Shown here one piece after another: positions 10,701 through 18,055 of a stretch of 64,000 bases of DNA (positions within the stretch are counted from its first letter, which is position 1; every line of letters begins with the position of its first letter). The DNA comes from Vicinamibacterales bacterium (GTDB lineage: Bacteria; Acidobacteriota; Vicinamibacteria; Vicinamibacterales; Fen-181), in contig DASXVO010000040.1 of assembly GCA_036504215.1 (NCBI GenBank), forward strand, positions 147,421 through 211,420, in the 5' to 3' direction. The notes beneath the pieces are model-generated. The model made no database searches. It was not told the origin of the DNA and worked only from the letters and a program-made list of their open reading frames with translations. The position numbers were made by a program, and so were the translations under genes.

Positions 10701-11799
10701 GTGGCACGCCGAACACCGGCCATTCGAATCACTCGGCGTCATCACCATGGGCATCAAGCACGCCCAGCGGCTGGAGGCGGCCCTGGATAAGGCCCGTCAG
10801 TCCAGACCCGACTTGGACGAGTTCTTCAACCCGGAGGCTGCCGAACGCTTCTTCGTGAAGAACCTGGAGCGTGTTCAGGGCGATGAGCGGGACGCTATCA
10901 TCCTGAGCATCGGCTACGGAAAGGACTCGTCTGGTCGCCTGCCGTATCGATTCGGCCCGCTGCTCAGCCAGGGTGGTGAGCGGCGGCTGAACGTCGCTAT
11001 TACCCGAGCGAGGAAGAGCCTGGCGTTGGTCTCCTCGTTCTCCCATCTCGATATGGCCCCCTCGCGTAGCAAGGCGAAGGGGGTGGAGCTTCTGCGCGCC
11101 TACCTGGAATACGCGTCGAGTGGCGGCAGCCGGCTGGGCGGAGACGGCAGCCGAGAGGTGCCTCTGAACGACTTCGAGCAGGCGGTCTTCGACGCACTGA
11201 CCGCCCACGGCGTGAAACTGCTTCCGCAATACGGCACGTCTTGCTACCGCCTCGATATGGTCGCCCAGCATCCGCGGCAGGAAGGGCGTCTCGTGTTGGC
11301 CATCGAGTGTGACGGCGCGACCTACCACTCAGCGCCGACGGCCCGGGATCGAGACCGACTCCGCCAACAGCACCTGGAGGCGCTTGGCTGGAACTTCCAC
11401 CGCATCTGGTCGACCGACTGGTTCATGCGTCAAGACGAGGAGATCCAGCGGACGATGACCGCGTACGAGCGGGCGGTTGAGCGTGCGGACCGCGGCGGAG
11501 GCGGGCTGCCACAGCCCGCTCCGGGGAACGGAAGGCCAAAGGAACCTGAGGAACCCACACCTGGCAATAGTGTGCAGGAACGTTCGCCTCGACCTTCCAT
11601 TGCTCGCAAAGCGAACATCGCGGAGTACTCCGATGGTGACCTTCGCCGACTCCTGAAGTGGATTCTGGAAGGCGAGTTGCTCACGGACGACGAAGTTGTC
11701 GAGCGAGCGGTTGGGGAACTGGGATTTCAACGACGTGGCAGCCGGATTGAAGCGGCGCTTCGGCGAGTCATACCGGAGGCTCGAAGGGCTCTACGGTGA
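7723..11799 (+). CDS. Large DUF4011-type SF1 helicase with C-terminal Vsr-like nuclease domain
   Basis: A protein of 1358 residues (ATG 7723; an internal ATG at 7777 is an alternative start). The N-terminus contains WIRKLIDLSRRNNLLYFRD, typical of DUF4011. Walker A is ISGPPGTGKSQTIAN near residue 318. A UPF1-like C-terminal motor has VVLFDEASQVLPEDA (Walker B), VVAGDKHQLPPT and ERRLNVAITRAR. A Vsr/MTES-like nuclease domain follows near residue 1155, with the ECDGATYHSAPTARDRDR motif and GWNFHRIWSTDWF, and then a helical DUF3320-like tail. The family is large and often seen in defence loci. It begins 7 bp after the UvrD-like gene, so the Hsp70, UvrD-like and helicase-nuclease genes form one unit. 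The likely role is processing invading DNA. Confidence 0.87.
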   Translation: MAQLTAGSRLPGNSSENRMEPSVNTYVDQARQGWIRKLIDLSRRNNLLYFRDLQTGTVDISSAPNGSLARLLEWHAPGEELGSVPLLDLVSEDDEKSVAGKLRDIKRRTIANYEERGLETLFLALGLATWIPRDDGRPASAPVLLMPVDLTSRGREGRYWQVRRTGEIQVNPVLLFALEAEHGLIVTPEQIIKEIQGDEEGEAFDLNPAFDRLSGLAAKVSGFAVERRWVIGNFSFQKMAIVKDLKERIGEMSGNAIIAGIAGDPKARELARGMRTEPDATKFDTNSPEAEFLVLTADSTQQKAVAATLSGQNGVISGPPGTGKSQTIANLIAELAARGKSVLFVAEKRAALDVVLHRLKEVGLLHLCLDLHGADVSRRHIRDQMAESLELHRTTAVPDAAEMHRKFMDRRGRLNGHVRALHQRREPWGVSAYQIQGQLLRLPAGVSTPVRWSEKALQGFTRERVELIRDTLREAAGFAPFFRPGHPSPWATAWLPDEQAVRTAMERSTRLARETWPRLAEALRKMSAACSLLPPATWRDLRETVRLVEDVNDVLGVYRQEVFGTELDSLLRDLEPSASLGRHITASLFNGAYRSARKRAKALRIGGPASAAAQLEELGRLPGILARWKARCSGADLPTGCEAAALVRQCLSNVEADLLPMAETFPLLVLDLLEVSPLEAWLAMLAEDRGTPFQRFRCCQLEIVLRGNDAGCLLPHLRNPKSDPAKWPDLFQHAWLSSCLEAIHIKEPGLAGFNGRTHEQFVSEFRQLDEERIRTAVARVRRACAEKAIETRNLHSDQDAIVCREAQKKSRHLPLRTLFAQAPEVLLALKPCWMASPLSVSQLLPAERPYFDVVLFDEASQVLPEDAVASLLRGRQAVVAGDKHQLPPTTFFATGTGDDESGDEAGATEGFESILDLMSSFLEPPWSLDWHYRSRDESLIAFSNHHIYGDRLVTFPGPGVASSISHVLVNGSGREGEEESCSAEVSKIIGMVLWHAEHRPFESLGVITMGIKHAQRLEAALDKARQSRPDLDEFFNPEAAERFFVKNLERVQGDERDAIILSIGYGKDSSGRLPYRFGPLLSQGGERRLNVAITRARKSLALVSSFSHLDMAPSRSKAKGVELLRAYLEYASSGGSRLGGDGSREVPLNDFEQAVFDALTAHGVKLLPQYGTSCYRLDMVAQHPRQEGRLVLAIECDGATYHSAPTARDRDRLRQQHLEALGWNFHRIWSTDWFMRQDEEIQRTMTAYERAVERADRGGGGLPQPAPGNGRPKEPEEPTPGNSVQERSPRPSIARKANIAEYSDGDLRRLLKWILEGELLTDDEVVERAVGELGFQRRGSRIEAALRRVIPEARRALR

Positions 11800-11841
11800 C
11801 TTGGAAGCCACCGTGCGCTGGCTGAGACGGAAGAACACGAC

Positions 11842-12189
11842 ATGGCATTAGGAGGACGGCTGGCGGTCGACGTCGAGGAATTGCGCCAAGCGTTGACCTT
11901 TCTCAAGGCCGCCAAACGTGGCGGAGGGAGCGTCACCCTCTCCTTCCGGGCGGGCGGCCTCGAGATCAGCCGAGGCCTCTCAGTAACCCGCGCGTCGGCT
12001 ACTGGTTCCTGGACCGGCACGACGGAGGTCCCGCTCAAGCCACTGGCCGGTTGCGCGGATGTCGCGAGCCGAGAGGGAGCAGCCAAATTGAGGGTCGAGG
12101 CACGCGGCGAGGACTTGGTCCTGACATTTGGCCCGGCGGGCGAAAGCCGCAGAACTTCTATGTCCGTCCAGGCGCAGTGGTTCCAGTAG
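11842..12189 (+). CDS. Small protein resembling one domain of a DNA sliding clamp
   Basis: A 115-residue protein beginning MALGGRLAVDVEELRQAL, 42 bp after the helicase-nuclease. The pattern is an N-terminal VDVEELRQALTFLK helix, then strands (SVTLSFRAGGLEIS), then VPLKPLAGCADV, then strands (AKLRVEARGEDLVLTFG). It follows the order of helix and strand elements in a DnaN (beta clamp) domain, where VPARKLLDIV sits at the corresponding place. I see no second or third domain, so if it forms a ring it would have to oligomerise. The similarity is at the level of pattern only; an unrelated beta-rich protein is possible. Its position suggests it is a subunit or loader platform for the adjacent helicase-nuclease. 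Confidence 0.55.
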   Translation: MALGGRLAVDVEELRQALTFLKAAKRGGGSVTLSFRAGGLEISRGLSVTRASATGSWTGTTEVPLKPLAGCADVASREGAAKLRVEARGEDLVLTFGPAGESRRTSMSVQAQWFQ

Positions 12190-12565
12190 GGTGGAGGATG
12201 CAAAACGGAAGGAAGATCACCCAACAAGGCGCCCGACGATTGGAGCACCGGTCCTGGGGACACGATCAGCGGCCGGATCCTCACGAATCGCGACCTCGGA
12301 GCCGAGCAACCACCGATAGTGGAGAGTGAGAGGAAGCTGGTGGAATCGACGATAGGGCCTTGTCCCGAGTCATCGGGAGCAGCGATGACAAAGACACAAG
12401 TCTAGTCGGGTTCTGGTGCTGGCTCCGGATCGGTTCTTGGGCCGGCCACCGGCTGAGACGCTGAACGAACGGAGCCTGCTATGTCTCGCCATGACCCATA
12501 CTAAGCGGGATGCGCCGCTATGTTCGGAAAAGCAGGACGGCGCGTGGGCCCGCGGATGAAAACGC
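12190..12565. other. Gap of 376 bp with no convincing gene
   Basis: Short open frames here show no recognisable domain and no good ribosome site. The stretch separates the Hsp70 module from the DUF429-like gene and probably holds the end of the first transcript and the promoter of the next. No clear terminator hairpin was found by eye. Confidence 0.5.
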
Positions 12566-14251
12566 ATGGAAGTCTTCGGCATCGATTTCACCAGCCGTCC
12601 ATCTCGTTCAAAGGCGATTACGTGCGCGGGATGCCAGTTTGACGGTGATCGCTTGGTCGTCGAGGACCTTCAGCGACTGGAGTCCCTCGATGCGTTCGGT
12701 GCCTTCCTCGATTCACCTGGACCATGGATTGCTGGCATCGACTTCCCGTTTGGCCAGCCTCGCCGCCTTATCCAGAATCTGAACTGGCCCGGTTCCTGGG
12801 CCGGCTACGTTGCGCAGGTTGCGGGCCTGTCGCGCGAGGGATTTCGGAACGTCCTCGAAGACTACAAGCGTGACCGGCCGGAGAACGATCGGGAGCACCT
12901 TCGGCTCGTAGACCGCCTCACCGGGGCGCAAAGCCCGTCGAAACTCTATGGTGTCCCCGTCGCATTGATGTTCTACGAGGGTTCGCAGCGGCTCTTGAGA
13001 AGCGCGACATGTGTCATTCCGGTTCGCCCCACAACGGACGACCGAGTCGTCGTTGAGGCGTACCCTGCTCTGGTCGCTCGAACGCTCGTGGGAAAGGACC
13101 GGTACAAGCCGGCCGAACCAGGGGATGTGCAGGCAGTTGCGCGCGCCGTGCGCGAGCGAATCGTTCAGAAGCTCGGTGACGGCTCGCTCTTCGGCCGGTA
13201 CAAGATCAGAGTCGAATTGACCGAGCGCGTCCGCCGGGCATGCGCCGACGATACCGATGGTGATTCGCTCGATGCCGTGCTCGCGGCCATACAGGCTGCC
13301 TGGGCTTGGGTGCGGCGCACCGACGGCTACGGCGTGCCGGAGGACTGCGATCTTGTTGAAGGCTGGATCGTCGATCCGGTGACGCAGCCGAGCGTCAACA
13401 GTTCTATAACCCGCGTCCGCCCCGTCTTTCGGCGGCTGTTCGGGATGGATCCGACCGGAGCGTCCTGGCTGCCCAAACTTCTGCGGCTTTCCAAGTCGGA
13501 CGTGTCAGGGAGGATGCTGTCCGAGCCTGGCACAGTGCTCCCGGCGGTCAGCGAGAAGCGGCCGTACGCCGACCCTGTCCAGGGGAACATCGAGTTGGAA
13601 CGCTGCTTTGAGTTCTCCGTAGTCCCGGGGGCGTCGTTCTTGCGTTGGCTGATACAGAACCCTGATCGGCTCACATGGCCCGGGCCTGACGGGCGCCGTG
13701 TGAGCTACAGTGCGACAACCCAGGAGCGTCGTGAGGAGCTCGTTGGGCTCAAAGGTCATTCCGCGAGGATCAAAAGCCAGGCTGCCGCGATGGGCGCCCT
13801 CGACCGTTACGGCCCAGAGAAGTCCGGCCGTAAGTGGTGGGCCTTTGAAGGGTTCACGGAAGTGGATTGCTGTATTGAGACCGACCAGATCGCTCTACTG
13901 GTTGAGGGGAAGCGAACAGAGAGCCTCGCCGAGTCCACAGCCTGGTACGCCGGCAGGAACCAGCTGCACCGGAATCTGGAGGCTGCCCGCGACCTGGCGG
14001 CCGGTCGCGAATTCGGTGTGTTCATCATCGGCGAGTACGGCCTTCCTGACCAAGCCCTGGGCGACCCACGCGGCGGCCTACCTCACCTGAATGATGCCGA
14101 GCGCGCAGAGTTGATGACGCATTACTTGGGATGCCTGCGGTGGTCTCAAGTCTGCGAAGTGACTGGAATTGACCCGGCGTCGTTGCCGAGGAATGTCGCT
14201 CGCCGTGTGAAACGGGCACGAGTTCGATCGGAGCGCGAATACACTCCTTGA
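12566..14251 (+). CDS. DUF429 protein fused to a PD-(D/E)XK-like nuclease domain
   Basis: A 561-residue protein. The N-terminal 280 residues fit DUF429, a predicted RNase H-fold nuclease family: FGIDFTSRPS at residue 4, WIAGIDFPFGQPRR near 53, VVEAYPALVART near 161 and an aspartate pair in DDTDGDSLDAVLAAI near 230. Near residue 430 a second nuclease-like core is visible: EVDCCIETDQIALLVEGKRT, in which D, then E-x-K, give the PD-(D/E)XK pattern. The two-nuclease architecture and the place between two helicase modules suggest defence. It stands alone, with gaps of 376 and 403 bp on its sides. DUF429 is well supported; the second nuclease is a pattern call. Confidence 0.7.
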   Translation: MEVFGIDFTSRPSRSKAITCAGCQFDGDRLVVEDLQRLESLDAFGAFLDSPGPWIAGIDFPFGQPRRLIQNLNWPGSWAGYVAQVAGLSREGFRNVLEDYKRDRPENDREHLRLVDRLTGAQSPSKLYGVPVALMFYEGSQRLLRSATCVIPVRPTTDDRVVVEAYPALVARTLVGKDRYKPAEPGDVQAVARAVRERIVQKLGDGSLFGRYKIRVELTERVRRACADDTDGDSLDAVLAAIQAAWAWVRRTDGYGVPEDCDLVEGWIVDPVTQPSVNSSITRVRPVFRRLFGMDPTGASWLPKLLRLSKSDVSGRMLSEPGTVLPAVSEKRPYADPVQGNIELERCFEFSVVPGASFLRWLIQNPDRLTWPGPDGRRVSYSATTQERREELVGLKGHSARIKSQAAAMGALDRYGPEKSGRKWWAFEGFTEVDCCIETDQIALLVEGKRTESLAESTAWYAGRNQLHRNLEAARDLAAGREFGVFIIGEYGLPDQALGDPRGGLPHLNDAERAELMTHYLGCLRWSQVCEVTGIDPASLPRNVARRVKRARVRSEREYTP

Positions 14252-14654
14252 TGGAAACGTCTCCAGATGCCGTGACGCTGCGCCCGAAGGCAGGTTTCCG
14301 TGCGTCGCCGGCTAAGGTCAGATGCCCGATTCCGCTAACATCGCCGCAGCCAACCCCCTTGGTGAAAGACGCGGATCGGTTCCGAATGGACGTCCCGCCT
14401 GTGACCCACCCTGTCAGACGGCTCGGATACGGTTCCAATGAGGCCGCGAACGACTCCCATCGCAGCCAATCGACGGAGTCGTACTGCGCGTTGTGCGTAT
14501 TGCGGATTCTCGCGGCCTACCGGAAGGCAATCCTGAGACCGACACTTGGGATAACCAGGTTCTCGACTAAGAAGTCGGCGAACGCCCGATAGTCGATGCG
14601 CCGGGCTGACCAACTTGCGCGTTGGAAGGCCGTTCTTCAGACGACGTGTGGCAC
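14252..14654. other. Gap of 403 bp with no convincing gene
   Basis: Both strands have only short frames with no recognisable domain. A minus-strand frame from about 14661 to 14335 is open for 108 codons but lacks a ribosome site and would face into the next gene. The stretch probably holds the promoter of the three-gene helicase unit starting at 14655. Confidence 0.45.
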
Positions 14655-15956
14655 ATGACAATTTCCCTTCCGTTCCTCACGAGTTACGACCCGCCGGGCA
14701 CGAGCGAGGGGTCGTTGGATCCGCTCGGTCTCTATCAGATTGCCGACCAGCTCGCGACGTTGTTGGTCCCCGCTGTGCGCGAGCGCATGCAGCGCATCCG
14801 GTTCCTGACCGCGATGGCAGTCGGCGCCCTAGTCTGCGAGGGACTTGACGACGACCCTGGGAAGCGCGACGCGTCACCCTATCTTGTCTGGGAGTGGTTG
14901 GTCGTCGAGGCGCTTATCTGTCACGGCGCCGGCAGCGGCGCAATTTGGGGCGTCCCGGGTACGCTGGTCGCCCGGCGGACTCGGGGACAGCACGGGTACC
15001 TCGACGCTCGCAGCTACTTGAAGACGCCGCGGATCTTCGGATTCCACGGAGTCTATAAGCGGCTGGCGACGCACCTCGGGCTGGTGGACGTTCACCTTGG
15101 GTCCGGGCCGGACGCTGAGGGGTTGGTGGACGCCTGGGCGCGCGACCGAGGTCTGGGACGCTTCGAAGACGCCCGGAAGACGGTTGTCAAGAAATGGTCG
15201 AAGGCCGTGGAGCGAAGCCTGGCCGAGGCGCCGCCGCGGACGAAGCCTGGATGGGACACGGAGGCTTGGCAGGAACTGGCCACGGCGTTCGACCCGTCCG
15301 GGTGCCGGGCGCGCGAGAAGCGGTGGTTGCGCGACGCGTTGACGGCCGGCGGCGAGCGCCGGCTCGGAGCGTTGCCGACTATCTGGAGCCTACAGGCTGA
15401 CGCACAGGATGACGAGTTGCCGGAGGAGACGCTCCACGACCGGCTGGAGACACAAGAGCCATCATACGGGCCGTTGCTGGCGGCCATTCGCGCCTACGAG
15501 GGCTTCGCAAGGCATCTCCAGGATGCGTTCGACGTACTGAAGGCCGACGCGTCGCGTCAGGACGCGAGCGGTTACGTCGTCCCGAACATCGCCAGTGACG
15601 CGGACTTCAAGCAGTGCGTTAGCGGCCTCGACAGGCGGTTCGAGACAGCGCATCGCACATTGGGGAATGTCATCCTTGCGAACGCCCCGCTCCAGAGCCT
15701 GTTCCACCGGCGGTTTGCGGCTTTCGGCGAACCGACGGATCCCGAGCGGTGCGCCCTCCTGCTGTGCTCGCATCACGAGGCCGTTCAGCGAGCAAAATCG
15801 GCGGAGGGCAAGCGGCCTTGGTTCGACCGAATCGGGCCGGAGCGCATCTCTGTCCGCCACGCGTACCGGGAAGAACCGAGGGAACTCCGGCTCGATCGCT
15901 ATCTGCACACCTATCGCGGCCGGCCGGTCCGCCAGTTCTACGGGGACCTGACATGA
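14655..15956 (+). CDS. Conserved protein of unknown function, first gene of PLD-helicase unit
   Basis: A 433-residue protein starting MTISLPFLTSYDPPGTSEGS. I chose the ATG at 14655; an in-frame TTG at 14622 would add 11 residues that look unlike protein. It is mostly helical, with a conserved-looking segment YLVWEWLVVEA near residue 75 and IWGVPGTLVARR near 99. I recognise no catalytic motif. Similar short partners lie in front of phospholipase-D-like and SNF2-helicase genes in other defence loci, so it is probably a recognition or adaptor subunit. Its stop overlaps the start of the next gene (ATGA), and the three genes read as one operon. Confidence 0.6.
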   Translation: MTISLPFLTSYDPPGTSEGSLDPLGLYQIADQLATLLVPAVRERMQRIRFLTAMAVGALVCEGLDDDPGKRDASPYLVWEWLVVEALICHGAGSGAIWGVPGTLVARRTRGQHGYLDARSYLKTPRIFGFHGVYKRLATHLGLVDVHLGSGPDAEGLVDAWARDRGLGRFEDARKTVVKKWSKAVERSLAEAPPRTKPGWDTEAWQELATAFDPSGCRAREKRWLRDALTAGGERRLGALPTIWSLQADAQDDELPEETLHDRLETQEPSYGPLLAAIRAYEGFARHLQDAFDVLKADASRQDASGYVVPNIASDADFKQCVSGLDRRFETAHRTLGNVILANAPLQSLFHRRFAAFGEPTDPERCALLLCSHHEAVQRAKSAEGKRPWFDRIGPERISVRHAYREEPRELRLDRYLHTYRGRPVRQFYGDLT

Positions 15957-18055
15957 GCAAACGTAACGGGACATCGACCAGTAGCGGTGCCATGCTCGAC
16001 CTGTGGAGGCCTCCGAACGATGCGGGCGATCCCGTCGGGTGCCTGGCCACGACCTACACGTTTACTCCTGGGCTGTTCGACGAACAGTGCCTGGCGCGGT
16101 TCCTGGACATCGACTCGGAGCCGAATCGTGAAGACCTCGCCTTCCTTCTCGAACGGGAACGCCAACTCGATCGCCGCTACGCCGGCGTCCTTGTCGATCA
16201 CACTCAGGCTGGCGTTGAGCATTCGCTGCGGTGGGACGTGCTCCCGGTTCGAATCCGGGCCGGCAAGCAGCACGCTAAGCTGAGCCTTCTGGCATGGAGT
16301 CAGCGCATCCGGGTCATCGTGACATCGGCCAACGTGACCGACCCCGGCTATCGTTTCAACCATGAAGTCTCGGCGTCTGTTGACCTGACGCCAGGCGATG
16401 CCGACCTCGACATTCTCGGTCAGGCGATCGAGTTCCTCCGAAGCCTCGTGTCGCTCGTTCAAGGCGCTTCCGTGAATCCACCGGAGGTCGTCCGAGCGCG
16501 AGGTTTCTTGGACGACCTAGAACGGCAGACGCGGAAATGGAAACACCCGTCGCGACGGACGACCGTGCGGCAGCAGCTCGCCTGCACATTGCCAAGGGTC
16601 GAGGCTGACGGTACCGGACGGAGCAGCCTTCAAGAATCGATCGACGCGTGCCGGCGTCGAGGAGGGTCACCGACCGAGGTTCGGGTCGCATCTCCGTTCT
16701 TCGACGTGGGCGACGAGAGCGGCAGGGTGACCGCGGAGCTGTGCAAGGCCATGGCGCGTGGAGCGAAGCGCCAGGTCTTCTTCTCCGTGCCGTCCGTTCA
16801 CAACGACGAAGCACCCGGCCTGCCGCGACTTGCGGCCCCGAGGACGCTTCTGACAATTCCGCCGAAGTACGCCGCCGAAGTGACGGTGGAAATCCTGCCG
16901 GAGACGGACCAGGACAAGAACCCGCGACCGTGGCACGCGAAGATGCTCTCACTGCGGGCGGACGGTTACTTCGCGTTGATGATCGGTTCCTCCAACTTCA
17001 CCTGTGCGGGCATGGGCGTTGGGCATTACCGAAACGCCGAAGCGAACCTGCTGAGCATTGCCGACAGCGTTGACTACGGACGCGACACCGGGCGGCTCGA
17101 GGCGGTGTGGCCCGACGTCGAGGAAGTGGACAACCCGGAGATGGCGGAGTGGCTGGGTGTGCGTCCCCCTGAGGGCGAGAAAGCAAAGGCTCCGGTTGTG
17201 CCTGACGGCTTCCTGGCGGCGACCTACTGCGCGGGCGACACTCGCCAGATCGTACTGCGATTCGAGCCGGACCTCCTTCGAGATGACTGGGCGATTCACG
17301 CCTGCGGGCGTCATGAGCGGGAATTGCTGGCGGCGTCGAAGTGGGTCGCCTCAGGTCGTAGACGCGTCGAGACGGTCAAGTGGCAGCCAGTGGAGCCACC
17401 GGACCGGCTGCTGGTTCGTTGGGGCGGATGCGGGGCGTATTTGCCCCTGAACGTCGAGGACAGCCGGCACCTGCCACCTCCCTCGACGTTGCAGAACATG
17501 ACCGCAGACGACATGCTCCTGATTCTGGCAGCGAGCGATCCCAGCGCGGCTATCCGCGGGTGGATTGGGCGCGGAAGCCCAAACGACTACGAGGGCGAAC
17601 TCGATTCAGCCACGCCCATCGACCTGGACCCCCTTCGCCGCTACGACCTACAGGCAACCTTCCTCCACCGCATTCGCCGGCGCGCGCGTGTGCTCGCCCA
17701 ACTCCGCGAGAGTCTGCAGCGGCCTGTATGGGGTCGGCAGGGCCTCGATTGGCGTCTGCGCGGCTTGATCGGCGTCGAGGCATTGGCCGATCGTCTCTTT
17801 GGTGAGTTCAAGGCGGCGGACGGTCGAGTAGACGAGGCGTTGTTGACGCTCGCCGACTTGCTGATCGTGCTTCGCGAAGTGGACTACACGGCGACCGAGA
17901 CCTCGCTGTCGAGAGCTGAGTTCAACAATGTGTTCCTGGAATTCCTGCGGGAGCTCGTGGAGAAGCTGGACAAACAGCTCGGGGACCTGCCTCACCAGAC
18001 CTCTCTGGAGGTGATGGCCTTCTGGAAACGAGTGGTGGAAAGATGCGCGAACTGA
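15953..18055 (+). CDS. Phospholipase-D-like protein of defence operon
   Basis: A 700-residue protein whose ATG overlaps the upstream stop. Two PLD-type motifs are visible: QHAKLSLLAW with VTSANVT near residue 105, and WHAKMLSLRADG with IGSSNFT near 330. Each keeps H-x-K and the later S-x-N, but the usual aspartate of the HKD motif is displaced, as in other helicase-associated PLD proteins. The rest is unassigned. PLD-fold proteins in defence loci (for example DrmC of DISARM) accompany helicases and are thought to be nucleases or structural partners. It overlaps the following helicase gene by 13 bp. Nuclease activity is an inference. Confidence 0.8.
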   Translation: MSKRNGTSTSSGAMLDLWRPPNDAGDPVGCLATTYTFTPGLFDEQCLARFLDIDSEPNREDLAFLLERERQLDRRYAGVLVDHTQAGVEHSLRWDVLPVRIRAGKQHAKLSLLAWSQRIRVIVTSANVTDPGYRFNHEVSASVDLTPGDADLDILGQAIEFLRSLVSLVQGASVNPPEVVRARGFLDDLERQTRKWKHPSRRTTVRQQLACTLPRVEADGTGRSSLQESIDACRRRGGSPTEVRVASPFFDVGDESGRVTAELCKAMARGAKRQVFFSVPSVHNDEAPGLPRLAAPRTLLTIPPKYAAEVTVEILPETDQDKNPRPWHAKMLSLRADGYFALMIGSSNFTCAGMGVGHYRNAEANLLSIADSVDYGRDTGRLEAVWPDVEEVDNPEMAEWLGVRPPEGEKAKAPVVPDGFLAATYCAGDTRQIVLRFEPDLLRDDWAIHACGRHERELLAASKWVASGRRRVETVKWQPVEPPDRLLVRWGGCGAYLPLNVEDSRHLPPPSTLQNMTADDMLLILAASDPSAAIRGWIGRGSPNDYEGELDSATPIDLDPLRRYDLQATFLHRIRRRARVLAQLRESLQRPVWGRQGLDWRLRGLIGVEALADRLFGEFKAADGRVDEALLTLADLLIVLREVDYTATETSLSRAEFNNVFLEFLRELVEKLDKQLGDLPHQTSLEVMAFWKRVVERCAN

